NCBI GenBank assembly: GCA_928212115.1 | Contig: CAKMRJ010005634.1 | Location: 254,107,449-254,171,448, forward strand | Source: Lactuca virosa | Taxonomy: Eukaryota > Streptophyta > Magnoliopsida > Asterales > Asteraceae | Length of the DNA stretch: 64,000 nucleotides | Direction of reading: 5' to 3' | Part shown: positions 33,790-44,000 of the stretch, piece by piece | Position numbering within the stretch: the stretch's first letter is position 1 | How the letters are laid out: every line of letters starts with the position of its first letter | The notes under the pieces: generated by a model | The model's database searches: none | What the model saw: only the letters and a program-made list of their open reading frames with translations | Told to the model about the DNA's origin: nothing | Position numbers and translations under genes: made by a program

Positions 33790-34475
33790 AGCAATGGTGT
33801 CATGTTCGGGTTGGCGGATCGCGGGTTGGCGGGTCAAAATACACCAACCCGAACACAATCCATTTAACTATACATGTCACGGGTTGGCGGGTTTAAAACA
33901 TAAACTCATATATGACTCGTCAACCCACTTGTTTATACGGGTTCATGGATTTGTGGGTCAGATTTGAGTTCGTGGGTCAGATTCCATAAATAAAATTGAT
34001 AATTAAATATAAATAAATACTTGATGCGAACATATTCGAATTTTAGACACTTAAGTCTTAAACATCTAAATGAAAATTAAAAACATTTATAGAAACATGT
34101 TCAAACTAAAACATTAATACAAACGCCAAACGACAAACGTGTTGCACGGGTAAAATGGTCAATGACATCCTATCCTAATGTATAAACTGTATAATACTTA
34201 AGTCTTAATACATTTAAAAAATGTATAATTTTTTTTATATTCTAAACGGGTTGGCGGGTCAACCCGTATATTTTTTTAAAAACCCACATATGACCTGTTT
34301 CATAAACGGGTTGTTGGGTTTGCGGGTCAACCCGTATATTTTTTTAAAAACCCACATATGACCTATTTCATAAACGGGTTGGTGGGTTTGCGGGTTGGCG
34401 GGTTGAAAAACTCAACTCAAACCCGTTTATTTCGTGTCGTGTCGCGGGTCGTATCGGGAATTGTCAGACCTAATT
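33790..34475. repeat. Possible non-autonomous DNA transposon (hAT-like), CGGGTT-rich
   Basis: Both ends are rich in CGGGTTGGCGGGT/AACCCG on opposite strands. The left edge is near TAGCAATGGTGTCATG and the right edge near GGGAATTGTCAGACCTA. Termini are only roughly inverted and no clean target duplication is visible. Inside are three tandem units (34243-34302, 34303-34370, 34371-34410) containing AAACGGGTTG and CAACCCGTATA. No transposase is encoded. Confidence 0.4.
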
Positions 34476-34809
34476 TTGACAGACTATTATTGCTTATTCT
34501 AGTTGGCATAAGGTAAAAAGAGTTAATTAGGTTCCACGACTCAAGAGAGATTGAGTAAACTAACCAATTTTTTAAGTCTTGTTCTTCTAAAATATAACAA
34601 AGTATTATTATTTTTATTTATTTATTTATTTATATTAAAATAACATTCTTGATCGGAATGGATAATTTTGGACCTGAAAACCGGCCCAAACCTAATATTA
34701 TAACCCTATGGTATCATATGGATCCCACACATAAAAAATGTAGAATACGTGTTCTGGAATTAGCAGATCCGAAGCACGATCTACCCGCATTTCAGACCAA
34801 ATTTTGAGC

Positions 34810-35442
34810 ATGGATTCGTCAAATCAAGTAAGTTATATACTTTAAGTTACTTTGCATTTGATTTTCTGAAAAGATTTACGTATTCCGGAATTGTCCGGAA
34901 TGGTCCTGAACACGAGGAACAACTCAGGAATAGTAAGTTAAATACTTTTATGCACATTGGATTTTAAATATTATATTAATGTAATTTAGGTATATTCTAT
35001 TTTCAGTCTCCAACATCCAGTGACTCGAACAATGAGGATGAGTTTGTCCATAGAGTATGTTATACCACGTCTTAAAGATGAGCAACGACGTTTCGTTGAT
35101 ACGACTGCATTAGAAACGATGCATGATTATCAACGTGCTAAACAACGAATGGTAATACTCGAAATCCCATTACTGCCTTCACCGGTTGAGGACCAAAGAA
35201 AAGTAGCATTATATAACATGAAAATGCTCCTCATTACCATGTATGAATATATACAGCAATTTGTGAACACAATGTACATCATCGAAGAAACACGTATGAC
35301 AACTCCAACAATTGAAGATCGAGTCAAATTGACTGATAATGCTTTCAAACTCATTGAGACCTACATGAAATTGTTTGAAAATCATGTAGACACGGCTAGT
35401 TTGCATCGGATGCAAGTTCCTAGTTATCGGCCAAAAATGTAA
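34810..35442 (+). CDS. Unrecognised small gene candidate
   Basis: A 140-codon open frame (35020-35442) has helical, Met/Glu/Arg-rich content (RLKDEQRRFVDTTALETMHD; YIQQFVNTMYIIEETRM). I do not recognise the protein. Upstream, ATG 34810 starts MDSSNQ followed by a donor-like GTAAGT (34828), and TTTTCAG ends at 35006. That joining gives an Asp/Ser-rich N-terminus (SPTSSDSNNEDEF) but stops at 35073 in a different phase from the 140-codon frame. The model therefore needs another splice or is broken. The Ser/Asp-rich start faintly recalls N-termini of Harbinger-type transposon proteins; no transposase motif is present. Confidence 0.35.
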
Positions 35443-35579
35443 TCTAATTTTAAATATGGATATTGTAATGTCTTTTTGAAACTGAATTTTGTAAAAGGAG
35501 CGTTATGATTATCTAAAATGACATTTATCCATTTTTCATTAACATTACTACAAAGAGCGTTATAAAACCTAATACATAC

Positions 35580-35894
35580 CTAGATTGGTTTCCACAAATT
35601 ACAAAATTGTAAGGGATATATATTTTGTTCTCGGTCATTAAAATCTCCTTTAATTCTAACAACATCTGTTAGACGGTCCCGTTCTGCACGCAGCTTATTG
35701 ATCTCCGCATTTGCATTTTCAATCCACTTCTTAGCTTGTTTCACTTCTTTCATCGCTTCAACAACCCATTTTTCTTTTTCATTTACTTGTTCAGCTTGAT
35801 CGTCTACACGTTTATTTAGTATGTGACTTCTTTTAGAGTCCCTTTCGTTTGCTTCTTCAGCAACCTTCATAGCTTGGAAATTGTCATCAAACAT
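35580..35894 (-). CDS. Unrecognised coiled-coil ORF
   Basis: A 104-codon frame, Lys/Glu-rich and heptad-like (EKEKWVVEAMKEVKQAKKW; EINKLRAERDRL). No known domain recognised. It lies convergent with the ORF ending at 35442. It may be part of a larger broken gene; no supporting signals. Confidence 0.3.
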   Translation of the reverse strand: MFDDNFQAMKVAEEANERDSKRSHILNKRVDDQAEQVNEKEKWVVEAMKEVKQAKKWIENANAEINKLRAERDRLTDVVRIKGDFNDREQNIYPLQFCNLWKPI

Positions 35895-36048
35895 TTTATT
35901 CGGGAGTGGGAAATCTGGGCCTTCCGGAACCGGGTTATTAACTAAACAAACATAACAATCTTCTTTTCACAATGCCAAACACCATCGTGAGATGAACTCA
36001 TTCCAATTTTATTTCAATGTTAAGGATGCATGCTAGGTGCATTTTAAG

Positions 36049-36443
36049 GTCCAAAAGCAATGTCCGGAACAAGTGTCCAAAATAGCCATTCCAGAATGGG
36101 GTTCCAGAATAAGGGTACGAAATACTGTTAGGAATCTATGACATTTACTGTTCGGAATGACTACACCTACTGTAAGGAATATATGACTTTTATTGTTGGG
36201 AAATGACTACACATATGTCAGGAATCTATGGCAATTATGTACAAAAGCAATGTCTGGAACAATGATCCGAAATAGCCAGTCCGAAACATGGCTCCAGAGT
36301 GAGCGTCTGGAATAAGGATACAAAATACTATCAGAAATGTATGACATTTACTATTCGGAATGACTACACATAAGTCAGGAATCTATGACTTTTAATGTTC
36401 AGAATGATTGCACATATGTCAGGAATCTATGACAATTACTGTT
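36049..36443. repeat. ~195-bp direct duplication
   Basis: Two diverged copies (about 36049-36241 and 36242-36443). Both start CAAAAGCAATGTC(C/T)GGAACAA and share repeated GGAATCTATGAC and CGGAATGACTACAC blocks. No coding capacity. Confidence 0.7.
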
Positions 36444-36796
36444 CCGAAATTAGGGTCCGAAATATCAATTTCGGAATCTAGATCCAAAATGTGTTTCAGG
36501 AATAGTTTTAGGAATCTAACTCTAGTAAATGCCATTATATAGAGGAATTCAAGCGTCCAAACTCTTTTACTTGTTAAATTTACTATTAAAAATTCATTTC
36601 TCATAATTGTGACAACCCGAAATTTATATTCTATACAGTTATTCAAATCAATCAAAGTCAGACTCGTTTTTGCTATCTTCTAGCACTGTTTAGAGTCAAA
36701 TTGAGTGTTCTAAGCCTAGTATCTTCAAAGTTAGGGTTTAGAAATGAGTAGCATAAGTTCACCACTTTCAAAGAAGGCCAAACACTCCAACATTAG

Positions 36797-37470
36797 GAGT
36801 GTACGGCCGCACACTTGGGTGTGCGGTCACACACACCCTCCTGTCAGCACACACACGTGCATAAGGGTAGGACTCAACCTTCATTAGACTCTTTTCACAC
36901 TCCTAAGCCAAGAACTCACTTCTCTCTCAACTATCATCCGAAATTCTTCATAGATCCTCAAGTTGTAAGTGTTTCTCCCTTTGATTTGTTGATTCATTAC
37001 ACTTCCTAGTAAGGATCCATGATTTCATCCATGAAATTACTCCTTTTGTTTAGATCTTCAAGTGTTCTTTAGTTTCACCAAGAACACCAAGAACAACTAC
37101 TAAGTTCTTGGTCTCCAAAAACCCCTAAACGCTTCTATATTGTAAGTACCCTTCTTGTGCTTGATAATTACTAGTTTAGAGCCTTAGAAAACGTCCAGAA
37201 ACATATTCATCAAGGAGTGTGCGGCCACACACACCCCATGTGGCCGTACACCCCTTTGGTTAGTGCTTATAGGCCTCAAAACTCATGTTGCATGCTAGCA
37301 CCAAGTCATGGACACTTAAGGGATGCAAGAAATAGCCTTGAAACTCACTTTGGCATGTTTCATAGTGAGTGTACGATCGTACACCCATTTGGGCCGTACA
37401 CCCTGGCCGCACAATCACAAAACTCATGCATTTTGGTCGTGCACTCAAAGGTGTGGCCGTACACCCATTA
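36797..37470 (+). promoter_or_regulatory. GC-rich palindrome cluster in the D 5' LTR
   Basis: Repeated GTGTRCGGCCGYACAC-like palindromes near 36797-36835, 37215-37255 and 37366-37470. The 3' LTR keeps perfect versions: GTGTGCGGCCGCACAC at 45857-45872 and 46256-46271, and GTACGGCCGTAC at 46409-46420. Candidate factor-binding sites; no TATA box identified. Confidence 0.55.
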
Positions 37471-37670
37471 GATACAACCTTTGGTACTTCTAACACTTCA
37501 ATCTAAGTGTTTTTTCTAAGTCCTAGGGTGTTTTCCTTTCATGACTAGTAGTATAAACACTAATTATATACATATATGTGTCAATATATGCTTATTAGGA
37601 TCCGTTGTGCTCAAGTCTACACTTGGCACTTAGCATCCTACAAACCGATCTTTCATTCGTACCACTCATT

Positions 37671-37682
37671 GCAGGTGAGTTC
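37671..37682 (+). promoter_or_regulatory. Predicted 5' splice site in the D LTR
   Basis: GCAG|GTGAGTTC, GT at 37675, with downstream CATACCCC and G-run as in A and E. Would pair with acceptors ending 40057 (ORF-X) and 41061 (gag). Confidence 0.5.
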
Positions 37683-38258
37683 ATACCCCTTTAAATTACC
37701 TTTTAAATGATTTTAAATGCTTTTAGGGGGGGGGGGGAATACAAGTAGATACATCATAGTTATTATATTAATCGCATGTGATTAATAACTATCAAACAAT
37801 GAAATTCTTGTACTTCAAACTGTGTTTTCAAACAACTGCTTCAAATAGTTGTACAAACTCTTTTTAGATGCAAAACTCTTTATCATACTCCTTTAAACTT
37901 ATATTTTGTCAAAAGCATATCTATATAAATATAGTTATTTAAGTAGGATTGAAAGGACTTAGGACTGATAACTCGCCTTACTTCCTGTTCCTTGCTTGGT
38001 TGTGGACTTAGGGCATCAGTTGTTTGTCTGAAGGTCGTTTGAATCTTAGTTATATATTATGTGTATGTATATAGATATAAAAGTTCCTCAGTCAGTTTAA
38101 ATCCTTTGGGTAGCAAAGGTGTTCAATGATGTTCATCCATACATACAACATTGCTAGTAAACTATTATAGGTATAGTTTAGGAAGTCACTAATACTATTA
38201 CTAGAACAATGAAACATACAAAGAGTCAGTTCATACATGAGTCAGAACATACTATAAC

Positions 38259-38340
38259 GAGAATTAGTACATACTATAACGAGAAACAGTACATACTATA
38301 ACGAGAAAAAGATAGAGAGAATACTATAACGAGAATCAAT
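38259..38340 (+). repeat. ATACTATAACGAGAA short tandem repeats
   Basis: Four copies of a ~21-bp unit, followed by CATACTACATACTAG repeats to about 38400. Also at about 47285-47420 in the 3' LTR. Confidence 0.75.
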
Positions 38341-38510
38341 ACATACTACATACTACATACTAGTGAACATACTACATACTAGAGAACATACTACATACTA
38401 GACGGAGAGAATACTACACAAGTACATACTATACAAATACAAGAATGCTATAACATTAATATGAGCTACTACTTCATGGCTCGACATATACTGCTGTGTC
38501 ACGTTTTGTA

Positions 38511-38700
38511 CCCAGAGTCTCCTGGAAGGAGAGCATGAATTTGTGTATAGATCTATACGGGACTGACCCTCCTACACCTTGCTGCTAACTAAAGTGGGAC
38601 CTGCAGGTCTACGAGTGACGAATGTCATATCATTTCGACGTCTCGAACGTCGTGTTATTCGGTCGATCAAGTATGGTTACAATCATATCACATTTTACCT
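38511..38700 (+). repeat. Conserved two-hairpin block of the D LTR
   Basis: Hairpin 1 is the palindrome GACCTGCAGGTC (38598-38609). Hairpin 2 is CGACGT-CTCGA-ACGTCG (38636-38652). Homologous to blocks in A and E. Confidence 0.65.
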
Positions 38701-39349
38701 TAATTAAACTAACCAGTTTAAGGGTAGTCAGTACATTAGTAGTTACCTAGATAAAACTACTAGTACATCTCTATTTTCCCATTTTCATTCACATTGTGAT
38801 CTTTTCACATAAGCGGTAATTAAAAACTATATTTTTGGTAATGATATTCATACTTTGGGAAAATGCACACTTTTACAAAAGAACAAACATAGAGAACAAT
38901 TGAGTCTTGGTAGAAGACTACTTTAGTAGAAAATATAGCATTTTCTAGGAAGTTTACAAACATTTACATCAAACACATACAAACTTTTACATCAAACATT
39001 TACAAGTACATTCTTCAAACTTATACAAAGAATGACACTAAAATACTTATGAACTCACCAGCTTAAATGCTGATCTACGCTTTCAAAATAACTTGTATTC
39101 TCAGGTCGTCAGTAAACAGGTTCCGGTGATCAGGTTTTGAGAAGATGGAGCACATTCAAGACTCATTTTTATTTTGATATTTATTTTTGGTGTCTTATAA
39201 ACTTCAGAACACACTTGTATTAAAATTATTACTATTAATGCAATGGATGATGTTGCTACTTGTTTACTATTATGCATTGTTGTGATACTGTACATGACGT
39301 CCTCCGCCCCCGAACGTTTCCGCCGTTCCGGTTTTGGGGTGTGACAGAT

Positions 39350-39361
39350 TGGTATCAGAGC
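39350..39361 (+). other. Element D primer-binding site
   Basis: TGGTATCAGAGC, three bases after the LTR end; tRNA-Met type. Confidence 0.92.
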
Positions 39362-39364
39362 ATT

Positions 39365-39414
39365 GTTTATAGTGAATTGAGTATATCAACCCATAAAAGA
39401 TATACAACTATAAA
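39365..39414 (+). other. PBS-proximal nested hairpin (D)
   Basis: Outer GTTTATAGT (39365-39373) with ACTATAAA (39407-39414); inner GTATATC (39381-39387) with GATATAC (39399-39405). Confidence 0.7.
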
Positions 39415-40062
39415 GACAACGGGATTAAAATACTCTGACCAAGAGTTTATGCTTTTAAATAATAAAATATTTAAACCAAAGTATAGATACCTGCATTCAT
39501 ACTAAAATCAATGTCACTAGGACATAACAAAAGTATTACGATTGTTGGACAGCACGAGTAGTCTTGGGGGCATATAATCAGATCTGGGAGTGATATAGCC
39601 TGATAAACTATATCTTTCCGAGAAGTAATTAGCATGTGTCCATGATTGTTTGTGATGTTGAAGCAGGTATAAAAACTTACCAACACTATTACAATGAAAA
39701 CATTAGAACAAAATATAAACTTAAAATACTATAGGAGTATTTTGTGTTACTATAATTACTTATGTGCAAACTAAAAAGATCTTTATTAGTATGTCAATAG
39801 TTGCTGAGTGAATACGCTAAGGTTATATGTGACTAAGGTGTCATAGACTTAGAATCTGTGATCTTTGCTTTACTTCCCATTCCTTGTTTGGTTTTGGACT
39901 TAGAGTTAGGATCACTTATTCGAAGGTCTATCCTGTTTTGGTTACATATGATTGGTATACACTACGCAAATGTTGGAGTAACCGGTAAGGATCATCTTAT
40001 AAATTATCTTAATTTAGTACGTCTATTAATTATTTCTTTATCCCTATTCTCGCGTAGATATC
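39415..40062 (+). other. Leader of D between PBS hairpin and ORF-X
   Basis: No gene. Carries a copy of the CCTTGTTTGGTTKTGG motif (about 39881) and ends in a predicted 3' splice site (AG at 40056-40057). Confidence 0.55.
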
Positions 40063-40692
40063 ATGGCTGGATTCCATATCCCCGGAGACTCGTACTTTCC
40101 CAACAACGACAATGGTGGATGGCTCGGTGATGAGCCAAAGGAGAATCATGAAATCCCATTGGACGACGACTTCGCTGAGAAATTCCCGGAGGATTCTGAC
40201 TCCGAGCCCGAAGTCAATGATCAACCCCTGATAGCTCCAATCCCGAATCCTAACCCTCGTCCGGCTTTTCAAGGCCCGACGCCTCTATGGGCGGAAAACT
40301 TGGGAACTTGGAGTCAAGAGCAAGGTCAACCCATGCCTTTCAATGGAGACTGAAGCTTCTACAACCTGAGCGAGGGAGGCTCAGAGGACAGAATCCTACC
40401 TATCCTGGTCCGAAGGGTTGCTCGTAATAACGAGCAAGGCAGGGCAGCCATCAACCGAATCATGCAGGTTGATGCCGATGCAGGAGTCAACAATGTCTGC
40501 ATCCGTCGTCTAGAAAGTGCTCGGGAGAGAGCTGCGAGAGACCACGAGTCTCTACAGCGAGAACTAGCTATGACTCGAGCTGAAGTCATGGAGCATCGCG
40601 TGCGCCAACGAGTGTACGAGCGACGCCTTCTCGACATGGAGCGTCAGCTGGCTGACTTAAGGGTTCGCCCAAGGGGTTCCCGTTGCCAGTAG
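40063..40692 (+). pseudogene. ORF-X of element D, interrupted by TGA
   Basis: ATG 40063 follows a predicted 3' splice site (CTATTCTCGCGTAG). Starts MAGFHIPGDSYFPNND, then an acidic region, NPNPRPAFQG, PLWAENLGTWSQEQGQP, and NGD before TGA at 40351-40353. The frame then continues FYNLSEGGS and RILPILVRRVAR to TAG 40690-40692, with a helical C-terminus (YERRLLDMERQLADL). It is clearly homologous to the uninterrupted E copy (49400-49993), which has CGA where D has TGA; element A has TGA at the aligned codon. Function unknown. Either the stop is a CpG decay event that struck twice or it is tolerated by readthrough. Confidence 0.72.
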
Positions 40693-41062
40693 GGAATGAT
40701 CTGCTCGTCCTTTATTTTGTTTATGGAATAGTCTTCCTATCCATGCTCTAAGTAGCACTTTTCCCTATAAATTCATGTAAATTGTAAGACCTTGAACTTT
40801 CGATCGATTAGGTCTTAATTCTGTCAAATTTTCTTAATCTTGGTGTGATGTAAGACATACCTCTAGGTCATTTTTTCCCAAACTTGTTACATCTGTAATT
40901 CCAGTATTATTGGCAGATACCTAATCTCTTAGAAATTTAGCATTCAATAATGCTTTCTAATGTGTTGTTGGGCTATGGAGAGTTAGTCCATGAGTCACTC
41001 TCATCATTTTCTCTGTTTTATTCTTACCAATATAGTCATCTTTGTGATTTTATAGCTTCAGG
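40693..41062 (+). other. Spacer between ORF-X and gag in D
   Basis: No gene seen. Ends in TTTTATAGCTTCAG, a predicted 3' splice site (AG 41060-41061) one base before the gag ATG. Confidence 0.55.
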
Positions 41063-44000
41063 ATGCCTCCACGTCGATCAGCGAGACACGCTACTCCAAT
41101 AACTCCAATTCCAACTCCTCCTCCTTAATACTATCCAGCGGCTATCCAAGCTGCTGTGAATGCGGCTGTTACGGCAGCCCTAGCTCAATTCAACTCAACC
41201 GGTACCAGTGGGAGTGGGACTAATGTGCCTCCCACCCCAGTTGAAACTCCAGTGCGCTCTAGGGAGTGCTCATACAAAGACTTCACCAGATGTAAACCCA
41301 GGTCCTTCAATGGTACTGGCGGAATCATTGCCTTCTCGCAATGGTTCGAGAAGACGGAGTCGATCTTTGAGATCTGCTCCTGTCTGGAAGGGATCAAGGT
41401 AAAATTTGCCGCTTGCACCTTCGCGGACCGAGCTCTGACGTGGTGGAACAGCCATGTCAAGTCACTATCTCTTATAGTGGCAAATGCTATCGGCTAGGAA
41501 GCTCTTAAGGAGCTTATGATCGAGGAGTACTGCCCGAGGGGCGAAGTACAGAAGTTAGAGCAGGAGCTTTGGAGCCTAACCATGAAGGGTTCCGACATAG
41601 TCTCCTACACTGTCAGGTTTAGCGATCTGGTAGCGCTATGTCCGGGAATGGTCCCTTCTGAGGCCAAGAAGGTGGAAAGGTACATATGGGGGTTGGTGCC
41701 TCCATTTCAGGGGAACGTCCTAGCTTCCAACCCCACTACCTTCGACAGTGCCAAGCGATTGGCACAAAGGCTCATCGACCATGGGGTCCGTACCCCGTCA
41801 GCAACAACAACCCTAGCCATCTCAGAACCCTCCCAAACCGCTGATAACAAGCGGAAATTCTGGGATGACAAAAAGAAGAAGAAGGCTGCCAAAAAGTAGC
41901 AGGTCGTAGCTGTCCATGCTGCGATAGCACCTGCCGCTGCTGCACCGGTAAAGCAGTACGCAAGAAGCTTGCCGAAGTGCAACAAATGCAGCTTCCACCA
42001 CAATGGACCCTGTCGGGAAATGCAGTGCTCTAACTGCAACAGGAGGGGGCACACTGCCCATTTCTTCAAAGCTCCGGTGAAGCCAATCACCCAGGTCCCC
42101 GATGCTGGTGTGGCCCAGGCTTGCTACGGTTGTGGCGAGGTGGGCCACTACAAAAGGAACTGGCCAAAGGCAGGGAACGCGGAGTGGGAAGAGTTTTGGC
42201 TATAGGCCACGAGGAAGCGGTTGCCGACCCCATAGTGGTCACTGGTACGTTTCTCCTCGATAACTCATATGCATGCATACTGTTTGATAGTGGAGCGGAG
42301 AGGAGTTTCATGAACCAGAAATTTGCTCACTTGCTTAAAAAATAAATCGCATGCACTTAAAGAATCGTTTACAGTAGAAATGGCTAACGGCAAGACAGAG
42401 AGTACTAGCTGCATATACATAGGTTGTTCACTAACTCTAGATAACCATTCATTTCCAATCGACCTCATGCTGGTCTCAATCAAAAGTTTCGACGTCATTA
42501 TCGGCATGGATTGGTTGACTTCTCATCGTGTCGACATTATGTGTTACGAAAAGGCTGTTCGCCTTAATCTGCCATCTAGCGAAACCTTAGTAATCTACGG
42601 CGACAAACCCGACACCAACCTTCGCCTCATCTCGAGCATTCAAGCCCATAAATTCTTGCGAAAGGAATGTCGCGCATTCCTTGCTCATGTTGTCGATGTG
42701 AGCCAAGAGAAGAAGGACCTAAAGAACATTCCAGTAGTACACGATTTTCCCGACATCTTTCCAGAAGAACTCCCAGGATTACCTCCGCAATGTCAAGTCG
42801 AGTTCAGAATCGACTTAGTTCCAGGAGCTACCCCAGTAGCCAAATCGCCCTATCGTCTAGCACCAGCTGAGATGTAGGAGCTATCCAGTCAACATAACGA
42901 ATTGCTCAGCAAGGGGTTTATAAGACCAAGCTTCTCACCTTGGGGAGCACCGGTCTTATTCGTCAAGAAGAAAGACGGATCGTTCCGTATGTGCATCGAC
43001 TACAGGGAACTGAACAAGCTAACCATCAAGAATCGTTACCCTCTGCCTCGCATAGACGATTTGTTTGACCAACTTCAAGGGGCGAACTTCTTTTCAAAAA
43101 TTGAACTGAGATCCGGGTATCACCAGTTACGAGTGTTAGGGGAGGATGTTCCGAAGACAGCCTTCCGAACTCGTTATGGACACTACGAGTTTGTAGTGAT
43201 GCCGTTCGGATTAACCAACGCACCCGTAATATTCATGGATTTAATGAATAGGGTGTGTCGTCCTTACTTGGATCAGTTTGTCATCGTCTTCATCGATGAC
43301 ATACTTATCTACTCTCGTTGTAAGGAAGAGCATAGTCAACATCTTCGACAGGTCTTAGAAACGCTGCGATCGGAGAAGCTCTATGCGAAGTTCTCGAAAT
43401 GCGAATTTTGGATCCGAAGAGTCGAATTTTTAGGGCACGTGGTTAGCGAAGAGGGGATTCACATGGACCCTTCCAAAATCAAAGCCATTGAGAACTGGTT
43501 GGCACCTAAGACGCCTATAGAAATTCGTCAATTTCTAGGCCTCGCTGGCTACTATCGCAGGTTCATTCAGAACTTCTCGCGGATTGCAAAACCGCTTACA
43601 ACATTAACCCAGAAAGGTGTGGCCTTTGACTGGGAAGAGAGACAAGAGAAAGCGTTTCAAACGCTAAATCGAGCCTTATGCACCGCACCGATACTATCCC
43701 TCCCTGAAGGGATAAAAGACTTTGAGGTTTATTGCGATGCATCCAATCAAGGGCTCGACTGTGTTTTGATGCAACGAGGTAAGGTCATCGCCTATGCCTC
43801 AAGGCAACTGAAGACACACGAGGTCTACTACACCACACACGATCTTGAGTTAGGAGCAGTGGTATTTGCTCTGAAAATCTAGAGACACTACCTGTATGGT
43901 ACAAAAAGCACAATCTTTACAGACCACAAAAGCCTACAACACATATTCGACCAGAAGGAGCTCAACATGAGACAACGACGGTGGGTCGAGCTACTCAGTG

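Larger units (their letters stand above)
36608..39346 (+). repeat. Element D 5' LTR
   Basis: TGTGACAACCCG...GGTGTGACA, followed two bases later by TTGGTATCAGAGC. Contains GGCCGCACAC palindromes, donor-like sites (including AG|GTGAGT at 37675), a 12-G run (about 37726-37737), ATACTATAACGAGAA repeats (about 38259-38340) and the two-hairpin block. Confidence 0.93.
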
